A stretch of 64,000 bases of DNA from Lumbricus rubellus (taxonomy: Eukaryota; Annelida; Clitellata; Crassiclitellata; Lumbricidae), in assembly GCA_945859605.1 (NCBI GenBank), contig OX243825.1, forward strand, positions 18,728,191 to 18,792,190, given 5' to 3'. This document shows positions 28,554 through 40,800 of this stretch, piece by piece (position 1 is the stretch's first letter; every line of letters begins with the position of its first letter). A program made the translations under genes and the position numbers. Under the pieces are notes generated by a model. That model did no database searches, was not told the DNA's origin, and was given only the letters and a program-made list of their open reading frames with translations.

Positions 28554-29721
28554 CAGGGTGCGCCAAAAAAATAACCCCCTTAGGTTTTCCCCAATATCTT
28601 GGCCAAAAGTAAATATTTTCAAATGAAATTTTACAGGCTTGTAAACAATTCATATTTACATACGTTGGCCAGATTTCATCAAAATATTTCAAACGGAACA
28701 AAAGTTATGCCACTTTTAGGGAGGTCACCCCCCGTTTTTTGACGCTTCAAAAACAAAACGCAATTTTTTGAAGGTTTTTTGCCAATTTTTTGGCCAAAAA
28801 TAAGAATATCGAAATTAAATTTCTCAGTCTTATAGACAAGTCATATCTACACATGGTGGCCAGATTTCATCACAATATCTCAAGCAGAACAAAAGTTATG
28901 CTACTTTTAGTGAGACCACCCACCGTTTTTTGACGATTCAAAGGCGAAACGCAACAAAAAGTAACAAAAACACAATTTTATTAAGTCTCATCTCAAATAA
29001 CTTTGTCAAATGAACTTGGTAATGCTTCACAACTTGTGTTCGATGTGCCCACCACCAGTGCCAACACATCTTTTGAGTCTCTTGGCAAAGTTCTTGATGG
29101 ACCTGTTGATTAATCCGACAGATTCTTTATTATTCCTTATTTGCCAATTTGATTGTCATCTTGCTAAGTGACTTCTCAGTGACGTGCAGCTACGCTGGTA
29201 CCTGTTTCTTTTTTAAATAGCAATAATAATGATCATCGGTCAATATCAAGGCTATTTGATAATAATTATTTGAGATGAGACTTAATAAAATCGTGTTTTT
29301 GCTGCGTTACATCTTTAAATTGTCAAAAATTGGGGGGTGGCCTCACTAAACGTGGTATAACTTTTGTTGTTTTAGAAATATTTTGATGAAATTTGACCAT
29401 CATATGCAGATATGAATTGTCTTCAAGCCTGTAAAATTTCATTTCGATATTCTTACTTTTGGCCAAGATATTGGCCAGAATAATTAGATTGGATTTTATT
29501 TCTTTTTGTTGCGTCGCGTTTTTGAATCGTCGAAAAACGGTGGGTGGCCTCACTAAAAGTGGCATAACTTTTGTTCTGATTAAAATATTTTTATGAAATC
29601 TGGCCATCATGTGTAAATATGAATTGTCTTTAAGACTGTAAAATTTCATTTCAAAATTCTCACTTTTGGTCAAGATATTGGCAAAAATCTTAGGGGGGTT
29701 ATTTTTTTTTGGCGCACCCTG
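28554..29721. mobile_element. mariner-like foldback element, TA duplication
   Basis: Ends CAGGGTGCGCCAAAAAAA / TTTTTTTGGCGCACCCTG flanked by TA. Each side is two direct copies of a module of about 200 bp, and the two sides are inverted relative to each other. The centre holds a remnant of transposase C terminus. It is non-autonomous. Confidence 0.8.
29032..29113 (-). pseudogene. mariner-type transposase C-terminal remnant
   Basis: The minus strand encodes INRSIKNFAKRLKRCVGTGG then GHIEHKL and a stop. The pattern (F.KRL..C....GGH.EH at the extreme C terminus) is typical of Tc1/mariner-superfamily transposases. Only about 27 codons survive, so no activity is possible. Confidence 0.6.
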
Positions 29722-29845
29722 TAGACGTTTCTGGAGGGGAAGGTTCCCCAGGAATGACACGCCCCAGAAATTTTGGAGCTACTTTTTCTATCTCTTTATG
29801 TACCCATGTGCGGTGTGTCACTTTTTTCATTAAACGAATATTATA

Positions 29846-30040
29846 CAGGGCTTTTTAAACGTGCAGTTGTACACAAAATGTGCAGTTCTAAATGGATTTG
29901 TGCAGTTGTAGAAGCACTTCTGTGCAGTTAAAATTAGTTGGAAAAGGCCATTTTCTTCTGATCGGAAGTAATTTAACATGAAGGATGATAAAGGAAAGAA
30001 GGGGTTGTGCAGTTCTAAAAATTCCTTTAAAATAACCCTG
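29846..30040. mobile_element. hAT-like TIR element CAGGGCTTTTTAAA, 195 bp
   Basis: CAGGGCTTTTTAAACG ... CTTTAAAATAACCCTG, flanks ATATTATA (29838-29845) and ATATCATA (30041-30048), 7/8. Contains repeated GTGCAGTTCTAAA and GTGCAGTTGTA motifs; nested within 28540-30447. Confidence 0.8.
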
Positions 30041-30738
30041 ATATCATAAATATACGTTGTTCACATGTGTATGTAGCCTACTATTTCACACCTCCTCAAG
30101 AGAAAGCTACATGTAACGTTTCCCCTTCCCCAGAAAACTGTTATGATAGGGCATAGGCCTATAGGTAAAATTTGGGCATGTAAAATTTTGTAATTCCAAT
30201 AATTCGAGAGCGCAGCATGGATGTAGGCCTACTAAAACAGTAAATCAGATTTTAAGCACTGAAATTGGTAGACTATGTTGTTCGGAAAAACGTATGAGAG
30301 AAAGACTTTTAAAAAGGTCGTCAGAAAAATTTTCGGTGAAAAAGTGTCGTCAGTGTCTGGGCTCAGAGTTGCCGTCCGCCCAAAATTGGTCGTTCTCTGG
30401 TCCCCTCCCAGAAGCCCAAATTCCTCCCCGAATATATTAAACACTCGACTATAATAGAATGTAGCGTGATGTGACAAAATATTGAAACTGGACCGCCCTC
30501 GTCCTTAAAGTCCTGAAATTTTGAAGCTGTCTTGAAATTAGCCTATTACTCTGATTTTTAACATATAGAACAGAGCGTCATTGTGGGTCAGTGAATAATT
30601 GCGTTTCCACCCACTCACCAACCCACCCTATAACGCTTCGTAACGTTTCTCTTGACCCACCCACTCACGTTACGTATTTATTATTACGCATTTACGAAAA
30701 AAATCATTTTAGACTTAGCCTACCAGGCTACCCGCCTA

Positions 30739-31855
30739 GGTGACCCGTCATAATAGCCCCGTCAAAACAGCCCCGTCAAAACAGCCCCGTCATAATCGCC
30801 CAGCGACAATATAGCCCCGTCATAATCGCCCAAGGACAAAACAGCCCAGAAAAATTCAGTTCCCGACAAAATAGCCCCGTCAAAATAGCCTCGTCAAAAC
30901 AGCCCCGTCAAAACAGCCCGTGTAGGCCTAAACAGTTCGGCGAAAACAGTCCAGTCATATATATAGACAACACGGACAACTATTTCAGATATATAAAAAC
31001 ATTCATCCAGCTTCCATTTCTTAAGCGTTTTATCATTCAACCTTCTATTTAAGATTTATAAAATCTTCATCCAGCTAGCCTACCATTTCTGAGGCGCTTT
31101 ATCTGGATCAAAGTTTTTTTAAGGATCTAGTAATTAATCGGAGCTGGATGAAGGTTTTATAGATCTTAAGCAGAAGCTGGATGAATATTAAACCGCTTAA
31201 GAAATGGAAGCGGGATGAAGGTATTTATATTTTAAATAAAAGCTGGATGGATGATCAAACGCTTGAGAAATGGAAGCTGGATGAAGGTTTTATAGGTCTT
31301 AAATAGAATAAAACGTTTAAGAAATGGAAGCGGGATGATAAAACGCTTAAGAAATGGAAGCGGGATGAAGGTATTTATATATGGTTGATTATTATTCGTT
31401 GATTTTTCGCGAATTGTGCATACACTGGCCATGTATGTAGAATCTAAATACGGATGATCAAACGTTCAAGAAATCGAAGCTGGATGAAGGTTTTATAGAT
31501 CTGAAATACAGGCTGGATTGACGATCTTAAATAGAAGCTGGATGTATGATAAAACGCGAAGTTCGTATACCAACGGAAGTCATCTTAAACTTTACAAGCA
31601 TTATTTTCATCAATAATTATTCGGCTTCCTTAAAAAGACGTTAATTTCGTCGGTCTATTTTTTCACGAAAATCGTTTTATTCCGCAACTTTGTCAATCCC
31701 CGACAAAATAGCCCCGGGCTGTTCTGACGGGGCTATTTTGACGGGGCTGTTTTGTCGTTGGGCGATTTTGACGGGGCTGTTTTGTCGTTGGGCGATTATG
31801 ACGGGGCTGTTTTGACGGGGCTATTTTGACCGGGCTATTATGACGGGGTGCCACC
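30739..31855. mobile_element. foldback element with 14-bp modular arms
   Basis: The left arm (30739-30950) is tandem variants of GCCCCGTCAAAACA and GCCCCGTCATAATC. The right arm (31695-31855) is their reverse complement. The interior repeats AAGAAATGGAAGCTGGATGA units in both orientations. Possible 5-bp GCCTA flank match only. Confidence 0.7.
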
Positions 31856-31861
31856 AGCCTA

Positions 31862-32190
31862 TGTTAATCATCATCATCACAAACCATAGGCGCAACGCCC
31901 ATAGGTGTCCGACGCCACTCTCTGTATGAGTCTGTCTCGTGTCATCTCCCAGTTTCTACAGGCTAGCAGGTCTACTCCATACCATTATATCTTGAAGCAG
32001 CTGGACCGCCTTGTCTGCTTGAAGATAATGTTATGAAAGAGGCATGAAGGACAACATGTGAGACAAGCCCGTTTTGCGTCCAATGCCCTCTCCACCGACT
32101 CTCTCCACCGGTCTGTCCTGACTGGCCTGTGCATGTCTGCTCCACATCATGACACCTTGAAGCAACTGGGCCGCTATATGTCACTTATGT
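31862..32190 (-). mobile_element. probable LINE 3' fragment with internal duplication
   Basis: Minus strand reads toward a CCTATGGGCGTTGCGCCTAT end and an ATGATGATG tail, typical of non-LTR elements. Its frame repeats ...GPVASRCHDVEQTC and GGPAASRYNGMEQTC, so a segment of about 130 bp is duplicated. Confidence 0.4.
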
Positions 32191-32649
32191 GAATGCGCAA
32201 TTATAATTCATATTCATAGCGAATCTAATAATTATAGACCTAGCAAGTGAATTGGAATCTATATATTCAGAATGTTTTATTCAGGCCTATATAAATGACA
32301 GTCATGTTTGAAATGCAAATTTTAAAAACAAAGTTTTACGCTGAGTGTTAAAGTTTTGCACGCTGCTGAAACGTTCACGGACAAAATTGCTCATTAGTGA
32401 TTAGTCAAATTAGGATGAACCAATTGGGCCTATATTTGCTTAGCCCGAGCACTACGATAATTATTAATACAAAATTAATAGGTCCTAGGTCCTAATGCTT
32501 AACTCTTAAACTAAATAGTCTCTAATGCTTATAATAGTTCAATGGACTGAGCCTAGCCTAAGTGGTTTGGAGGAGGATTTAACTTAATGTAAAATCTCCC
32601 ATAGAATTACGAGCTTCACAATGAAATCTCCTTAGTCCTGTTTACTACA

Positions 32650-32940
32650 TTAATTTTGCTCTAATAATATTTTTTTTCTTATAAATTAAGTAATATCTTT
32701 GCATTCCAATTCTCCCTTCAGCTTTTACTTTTACACTTCACTTTGTAAATTAGGCCCCTACTTAGCGGGACTTGTCCCTTTTGGTGTGCCTATTTGTACC
32801 CTCACTGAGGCTCACTCTTATTCTACTTATTCACTTTGAGTATTTGCTTATTGCTGATTATGTTTATAATTTGTCAAGCAAACATGTACAATTGAATTGT
32901 TGGGATCAATAAAAATATGTCTATGTCTATGTCTATCATA
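32650..32940 (+). repeat. probable non-LTR element 3' UTR
   Basis: AT-rich sequence ending TTGGGATCAATAAAAATATG and a TCTATG repeat, resembling the end of a polyadenylated LINE. No protein remnant. Confidence 0.35.
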
Positions 32941-32956
32941 ATTGTGTTAGTAAATG

Positions 32957-33066
32957 CACTACTTCATGGTAATATTATTTCATTTGGAGGGAGGGGTCAA
33001 ACACCCTAAAACACTACTTCATGGTAATATTATTTCATTTGGAGGGAGGGGTCAAACACCCTAAAA
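32957..33066. repeat. perfect 55-bp tandem duplication
   Basis: CACTACTTCATGGTAATATT...GGGTCAAACACCCTAAAA twice in direct contact, then CGGTACGGCCTTG, a right end like that of the CAAGGCCGTA family. Confidence 0.85.
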
Positions 33067-33429
33067 CACCCCCTCTATTATCACCGGTACGGCCTTGCAC
33101 GTGACACAGTAACGTTTTTTCATTGACCATATATCCACTCACTCTCAAGCGTTGCGCAATAATTATGCAATAACCATAATTATTATAATAATAATTATTA
33201 TGTAACAGAGCAATCGCTTTTCCGAACTCAGTCTAAATGCTGGACAAACAAGTCTCTTCGCCTGCATCCTGATTCTGATTTCCCAGAAACGCTTATAATG
33301 TCTTATGAGACAACAATATTATAATTACACAGTCGGATTCTAATGACTTCAGCGGAAAACACGCACGCACACAAGGTCGTATGAATGCATGTTTTTTATG
33401 AATGCATGCTAGTTTTTTTATATATATTA

Positions 33430-33768
33430 TGTATGTATGTATGTATGTATGTATGTATGTATGTATGTATGTATGTATGTATGTATGTATGTATGTATGT
33501 ATGTATGTATGTATGTATGTATGTATGTATGTATGTATGTATGTATGTATGTATGTATGTATGTATGTATGTATGTATGTATGTATGTATGTATGTATGT
33601 ATGTATGTATGTATTGTATGTATGTATGTATGTATGTATGTATGTATGTATGTATGTATGTATGTATGTATGTATGTATGTATGTATGTATGTATGTATG
33701 TATGTATGTATGTATGTATGTATGTATGTATGTATGTATGTATGTATGTATGTATGTATGTATGTATG

Positions 33769-33799
<31 letters not shown>

Positions 33800-33888
33800 T
33801 ACTATGTATGTGTGTGTATGTGTGTATGTACGTATGTGTGTATGTACGTATGTACGTATGTATGTACGTATGTATGTATGTATAACAT
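33430..33888. repeat. long GTAT tetranucleotide array
   Basis: About 92 nearly perfect GTAT units to 33799 with one interruption at about 33613, then degenerate GTGT/ACGT variants. Open in all frames on both strands, with no coding value. Confidence 0.97.
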
Positions 33889-34163
33889 ACATGTAACATA
33901 ACATGACATAGGTTTTCATTGCTCCTCAAAGTATGTGTTTATAATTATGTGAGTCTCTATGTATGCGTGTATGTACATGTACGTATATAATGTATGTATG
34001 TATGAATGCATATGCTGGCCTGTGCATGTATATATGCATATATTATAGGCCTATAATTTTATTGTAATGTGTGTGTTTATATTTAGCTGGACTTTTGCGA
34101 AAGATATTTTAAGGAAACCTTCATAGGCGCTAACTTCGACCGTGCTTCACAGAACTTACTCCG

Positions 34164-34165
<2 letters not shown>

Positions 34166-34220
<55 letters not shown>
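34166..34220. repeat. TA microsatellite
   Basis: About 27 TA units. Confidence 0.95.
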
Positions 34221-34223
<3 letters not shown>

Positions 34224-34396
34224 CATATAGCCTAGTAATACCATGTTGGAGGTTTAGTAAGCTGATAGTAATCTATTGAGCGACCTTTTAAAGTCTTGTT
34301 GGGCACGCGATGTCCGATTAGTTAAATCGCCAGGCCGGTATAACACGGAGAGTATTGGTTCAAAACATAATTATATACATGTAGGGCCCTTGTAGG

Positions 34397-35265
34397 CAGG
34401 GCTGTACTCAAGGATATATACGCGGGTATACGGCGTATACTCACCTCCGGGAAGAAAACGGCACCGTATACTCACCTCCCGAAAGCCAGGGTATAGGCCT
34501 ACGCTTGTAAAAAACCAGGGTGCACGGGTATACGCTATCATAGTTCGAGGGTACGTATATGGTACGTATTATATTCTTTGAAAGGTACGTAGGTATTTTA
34601 ACGTACCTTATTGAAGGGTACGTAAAAGGTACGGTACAACACTTAACCGTGGCACATGCTATAAGTCATGGATTATTGATTATTCATGCCATGTCATGGT
34701 GTAACATACTCATTTACAAGTATTAAAGCCTTAAAATGTTATATAATCACAAAAATCACCTCAGGCCGTTCATGATAACGTAAATACGCTGGTGACGTCA
34801 CTTTGTTTGCATGTGCCAATAAGTGAGTAATTTAATATCGGTGAAGCGTCAAAATACTGACATATAATAGGCCTAATACTCAGAAATAAAAAACGCGTAT
34901 GGTACGCGTATTTTATTCTTTGAAAGGTACGCACGTATTATACGCGTACCTTATATAAGGTACGCGTACGCATCGAACTATGTACGCTATAGTAAATAAG
35001 GTACACGCAGCTATTTAGGTGTAATTTGGGTAAATTCGGAGCAAATGACTAAAAAAAGGTCATCAGCTTTTCGGACGGAAAATTGGCGACTTTTAGGGAA
35101 ATTTCGGTCGGATGACTAAAGAGTCCTCATTTTTTCGGACGGACGAAAAATTGCGACTTTCGATCGAAAAAGTGGCGACTTTTACGAAAACAATTCGGGC
35201 GAGAAAATTTTTCTGGTGGTAGCGTGTAGGGCCTACTCACCTCAAAAGTTCTGAGTACAGCCCTG
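34397..35265. mobile_element. hAT-like TIR element CAGGGCTGTACTCA with nested insertion
   Basis: CAGGGCTGTACTCAAGG ... TTCTGAGTACAGCCCTG, flanks CTTGTAGG (34389-34396) and CTTGCAGG (35266-35273), 7/8. Carries two copies of the shared core and a nested element at 34539-34982. Confidence 0.85.
34539..34982. mobile_element. nested TIR element CATAGTTCGAGGG, 444 bp, exact 8-bp duplication
   Basis: CATAGTTCGAGGGTACG ... CGTACGCATCGAACTATG with TACGCTAT exact at 34531-34538 and 34983-34990. The interior repeats TTTGAAAGGTACG motifs and includes a palindromic TGACGTCA at 34793-34800. Confidence 0.88.
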
Positions 35266-35346
35266 CTTGCAGGGGCCTATGTTAAGGAGACGATCAGTGT
35301 ATTAGGGCCAGTAGAAAGTCACTGACTTCGTCGAAATTGTTCTGTC

Positions 35347-35553
35347 CAGGGGCGCAACCAGAACATTTTCCTGGGGGTGCTCAGAATTGATTGTGTAATC
35401 TGAAAGACTGAAAGACCGAAAGATCCTTTACCCGGGCTACCCCCCGCCCACCTCCATCCACAAAAACTCATCGGATTTGGACAAATTGCGTGGGTCACCT
35501 TTTTGGCCCTGGGGGTGCTCAAGCACCCCCAGCACCCCCTAGTTGCGCCACTG
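35347..35553. mobile_element. TIR element CAGGGGCGCAACCAG, 207 bp, exact 8-bp duplication
   Basis: CAGGGGCGCAACCAG ... CTAGTTGCGCCACTG with GTTCTGTC exact at 35339-35346 and 35554-35561. Same family as the 80-bp copy at 21821. Confidence 0.88.
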
Positions 35554-36453
35554 GTTCTGTCGTATACGTGCACTGAACTTTTGAAATAAAACTTCATCAA
35601 AAGCAGTCTGACTGTATTTGAATCTCTGCCCATCTTGACCTACACTTGGAACTAGCGCGCAAAATAATATGTCGATGCAAGATGTCCCTCCCAATATCGT
35701 ATAGCCAGCCGGACGCATCGCACGCTGTGAGTGTGACCATGACCGTGTCAGGACCTTGAAAGAAAGAAATCGTTTCCTACCCTCCGAGCAAATGGAAGAG
35801 AGATCTGTTGGGTGACCTTGGCACAAAGTCGAAATTATTGACCTGATCCGACTGAACTCTGGGTTGCATACTATAGGCCTACACCCTGAAGACGAGCCCA
35901 GAATAGACTATACACTATAAATGTAGGTTAGCTAAATGACTGAGATCAAGGCAGGGTTCAACGAACTAAGGGTCAGTGACCGTCAGTCAATAATGTTGAA
36001 ATTTAAGGGCAGAGCTAAGGTAAATATAGGCCTACACAAAGCGAATGAAGATATTAATTAATGCATTGTGTTTCAGTTATGGCGTAGGGGGCCTACATCT
36101 AGTCCTATCAGTAGTAGGCCATAGTAGGCCCCTATAGCGTTTCTGTGAAGGAAACTAAACCGAGAACGAAAACTATTAGGCAACCGTTTACGAAAGTGGA
36201 AATGAAAACTAGAAAGAAATTAAGAAGTTTAGGCTAATTAGGCCTAAATAAAAAAACTAAAAATAATTGATGTAAAAACGACGTATTGAAAATCTTGAAC
36301 GAAATCTGAAACCTAAACTGATATGATCGATTTTGAAATAAATTTAAAAAATTGAAATAAAAATTACTTTCTAAGCTAAAATAATCGAAATCTTGATATT
36401 AAGATTACGAATAAAATTCTAATGCATAAGGGGCTTACAGAGAAGACTAAAAA

Positions 36454-37059
36454 TCTATATATATAAAAATGAAACTTTCCAATAGTTCGTTATGAGTGTT
36501 CTCGATAACTGACGGACCGATTGTTTTGAAATTTTACGACACCTTCCATTCCAATAGAACCGTGTTGTATTATGCTTCTTTCCAGAAAAAACGCAGCATT
36601 TTCCACAAAAGAGAACTTTGAAATCCGTTCGGCCGCCATTTGCAAATTATACACTTCCCAACGTCTATGAGGGTTGCCAGATTTCGGAAACGTTTTTGTC
36701 GTGACATTACGTTGTAAAGTCGCCCAAAAGTCGCGAGATGACCAACTTCGATCAGGGTTGCCCAAAAGTCGCCCAAAAATCGCGATAGCGCATATGTCGC
36801 TGTCCGGGAGGAAAGAAGGAAGAGTGAGGGTGAAGGGAGGAGGAGGTGGAGGGGAAGGGAGGGACGCGGACGGGAGGGGGAGGGGAGGGGAAGGGGAACG
36901 GGGACGGGGATGGGAGGGGAGGGGACGGGGAGGGGGAAGAGGAACGGGGAGGGGGACGGGGACGGGGAGGGGAAGGGAGACGGGGAGTGGGAGGGGGGAC
37001 GGGGAGGGGGCAGATGACGGTCTTTTCTGCCACAGCAACGCGTGGCCGGGTACAGCTAG
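36454..37059 (+). mobile_element. non-autonomous Helitron, 606 bp
   Basis: Begins TCTATATATATAAAAATG after an A and ends CTAG before a T. The stem-loop GCCAC-AGCAACGC-GTGGC lies about 10 bp before CTAG. This is the canonical Helitron layout. No Rep/helicase frame; the interior is a G-rich purine minisatellite. Confidence 0.8.
36830..37015. repeat. G-rich purine minisatellite inside Helitron
   Basis: Variants of GGGGACGGGGAGGGGA with almost no pyrimidine on the plus strand, and several runs of four or more G in close spacing. Long Arg/Gly and Pro/Ser frames here are artefacts. Confidence 0.85.
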
Positions 37060-37114
37060 TTATCGATAAAATTGCATGTCTTATTATCGATCTTCATAGC
37101 TAGTGCAATCAACA

Positions 37115-37121
37115 GCATATA

Positions 37122-37159
<38 letters not shown>
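37115..37159. repeat. TA microsatellite, left part
   Basis: TA run split by the element at 37160-37567; the right part resumes at about 37568-37581. Confidence 0.9.
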
Positions 37160-37162
<3 letters not shown>

Positions 37163-37566
37163 GGGCGGATCCAGGGGGGCCAATCCGGCCATGGCCCCCC
37201 TTTGAAAACTGCCATGGAACGTGGCCCCCCCATTTGGTCCGAAATTAGCAATACGAATATGGGTACAATGGATATTGCCCCCCCCCCTATTTGGAAAATT
37301 GTATGGGACGTGGCCGCCCGCTCGGTTTTGAAGTTGAGGACTAAAAAAAAAGGTCATCAACTTTTTGGGCGGATGAAATGGTATGTTTTTCCCGAAATTT
37401 TTGGCAGATGACTAAAAAAAAGGTCATCAACTTTTTTGGCGGATAAAATGGTATATTTTCCCGAAATTTTTGGCAGATGACTAAAAAAAATTTTCTCTTA
37501 GGGGAACTTTTCTTGATTTTTCCCAAGATTTTGGCCCTCCCCTAAAACAGTTCTGGATCCGCCACT

Positions 37567-37567
<1 letters not shown>
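37160..37567. mobile_element. TIR element CAGGGGCGGATCCAG, 408 bp, inside TA repeat
   Basis: CAGGGGCGGATCCAG ... CTGGATCCGCCACTT; the flanks are TA repeat on both sides, compatible with an 8-bp TATATATA duplication. Contains three copies of the GACTAAAAAAAAGGTCATCA core. Confidence 0.8.

Positions 37568-37581
<14 letters not shown>

Positions 37582-37644
<63 letters not shown>
37582..37644. repeat. TG microsatellite
   Basis: About 30 TG units following the residual TA run. Confidence 0.95.
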
Positions 37645-37646
<2 letters not shown>

Positions 37647-38310
37647 TACGCATTACATACCTTCCGAAGGCGCGTCTATGTACCCACAGCAACGGTCCGA
37701 GGCACTAGCCGCAAAGTGAGAGCGTACGAGGACGCTCTCAGATTGCGAGCCCATTATGAATTATTTGCAAAATTATAACATACAATTTTAACAAAATAAA
37801 CATACTGGAAGATAGCTAACAATAATATCTTCTATATTTATTAATATTTTTGAAATTCGAATCGATGAAGTATTTTAAAATCGCGATTTTGTCAAGCTCT
37901 CGGTTTGTCGTGGGCGGAGCTTAACTTTTCGCAATCCGAGAGCTAAGAAACACGTTTCCACCAGATTCACACACGTATGTACTTTTGCCTGATTTTGGAG
38001 TGTGTTTCTTCAACTGGGCTAGTATTGGGCTAGGTTTCGTAGATCTGCGCCTAAGAAGAACGAATACACTATCGACTGTGTTAAGCGTGGCGAAAGGGAA
38101 GAGATAGACTATTATTTTGTTTATATTTTAAAATCTTTTCAAGTTTGCGATACTTAGATCGGGGTTGAAGCTTAAGGCAAGTTATTCAAGCATTTGTATC
38201 ATAGCGTTAATAGTAGGAAACACTAATAGTAGGCATAATCGAAGGTTGGTCTATAATACGCAATCGAAAGCGCGTACCCCCTGCTCACCACGGTTCTTGT
38301 CCATCTACAC

Positions 38311-38400
38311 CAAGGGTGTCAAACCTTTTTGAGTGGCGGGCTAATGTGAACATCTTCCAGCAAGTGGTGGGCCAGGGTGTCATCACAGGAAATTATAGGC
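38311..38400. mobile_element. left end of a hAT-like element (CAAGGGTGTCAAACC)
   Basis: CAAGGGTGTCAAACC, then GTGGCGGGCTAATGTGAA and GTGGTGGGCCAGGGTGTCA: the known hAT terminal pattern CAGGGGTGTCAAACT. The right end was not found. Confidence 0.5.
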
Positions 38401-38946
38401 TTAACTAATGTGGAAACCTTATGTTCCTCAAGCGCGTTTCAATTTGACATTCTCTGTCGGTGTGCTTTGATATCAATATTTATTATGATAATAATAATAA
38501 TCGTAATGTGTTGATAAAATACTACCTGATATTTTAATTTATCATTTGTCACATATTTAAAAATGACACTGAATGAGTTATTTAGCGGCCGATTGACTAG
38601 GTTTTGTCATTTTAAATCAGTTTGGGCTGGCTTTATGCGTAAACATATTAAGTTTCCTATTTGTAAAACTACTTCTGTGTATTTTACGACCATTTCTATT
38701 GAACATCAACAATGAAATGGAATCCCCCTCAAAAATCTCATGTATTCACAGACCGTAGACAGAGTGTAAATGCATGAATAAATTGTGTTTAGGCTACAAG
38801 TAATTATCTGGTTTCGTGATATGTTTCCATTTGGTGACTGTATCTGTGATTTCTAATGGTTCTCGGCAAGCATTTACAGAACGATAAACCCTTGTATTTA
38901 GTGGAGAATTTATGTATTATTATTCATCATTTTGTTTCTTCGGCAG

Positions 38947-40423
<1,477 letters not shown>

Positions 40424-40479
40424 ATCTACAGAACTTCTAGTAAGGCTTCGAGGAAACTAGAAAATTTCTCTATTTATGA

Positions 40480-40800
40480 CTATTTCTTAGGCCCACGGTA
40501 CATCTTAGACTTATGTTTGTTGATCTGTGTGTTGACGTAAAATTTTACACTTTTCCATGTCCGATTGGCAAGCGCTGGTTCCTTGGCTTTTGCATTTAAG
40601 CAATCCAGTTGTCTAGGACACTTCAGTTTCTGATTGAGAAGCTGTGAAATGGTTGCAACATGCTTGCGAAGACCTACTGAAGTGATCAATTCAGGTTTCT
40701 TGGCACCAAAGTCTTTGGCCAACTGCTGCAAAATGTCTCTGGCTCTTAACGTGGTTGCTGAGTCTCCAGAGCGAGCAATAGTGTTGTTTTATCATCTATA
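40480..40800 (-). pseudogene. fragment of a tyrosine-recombinase-like mobile-element protein
   Basis: The minus strand from about 40795 encodes TIARSGDSATTLRARDILQQ, LAKDFGAKKPELITSVGLRK then HVATISQLLN. After that the sequence diverges (QKLKCPRQLDCLNAKAKEP...) to a stop at 40480. The LRKHVAT.SQ.LN block is one I recall from repeated invertebrate proteins in which the next segment (LGH....H..YYR) completes a tyrosine-recombinase-like active site. That segment is missing here. The named family is an inference; the fragment cannot be functional as an enzyme. Confidence 0.45.

Larger units (their letters stand above)
28540..30447. mobile_element. TIR element, family CAGTGTTTAATCTAG, carrying two nested insertions
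   Basis: Left end CAGCGTTTAATCTA at 28540-28553, continuing after the mariner-like insert as GACGTTTCTGGAGGGG. Right end is ATATTAAACACTCG at 30434-30447. The interior near 30300 has ACTTTTAAAAAGGTCGTCAG. Flanks ACTAAATG/ACTATAAT are only 5/8. Confidence 0.55.

Noticed and set aside
33293..33929. Long overlapping Met/Tyr/Val/Cys and His/Thr/Tyr/Ile frames on both strands
   Set aside because: They are direct translations of the GTAT tetranucleotide array; every frame is open.
35539..35826. 95-codon minus-strand frame
   Set aside because: No homology; it overlaps the right end of a TIR element. Only a shorter splice-bounded piece was kept as a weak finding.
36490..37103. Pro/Ser- and Arg/Gly-rich frames of up to 180 codons
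   Set aside because: They arise from the G-rich purine repeat inside the Helitron.
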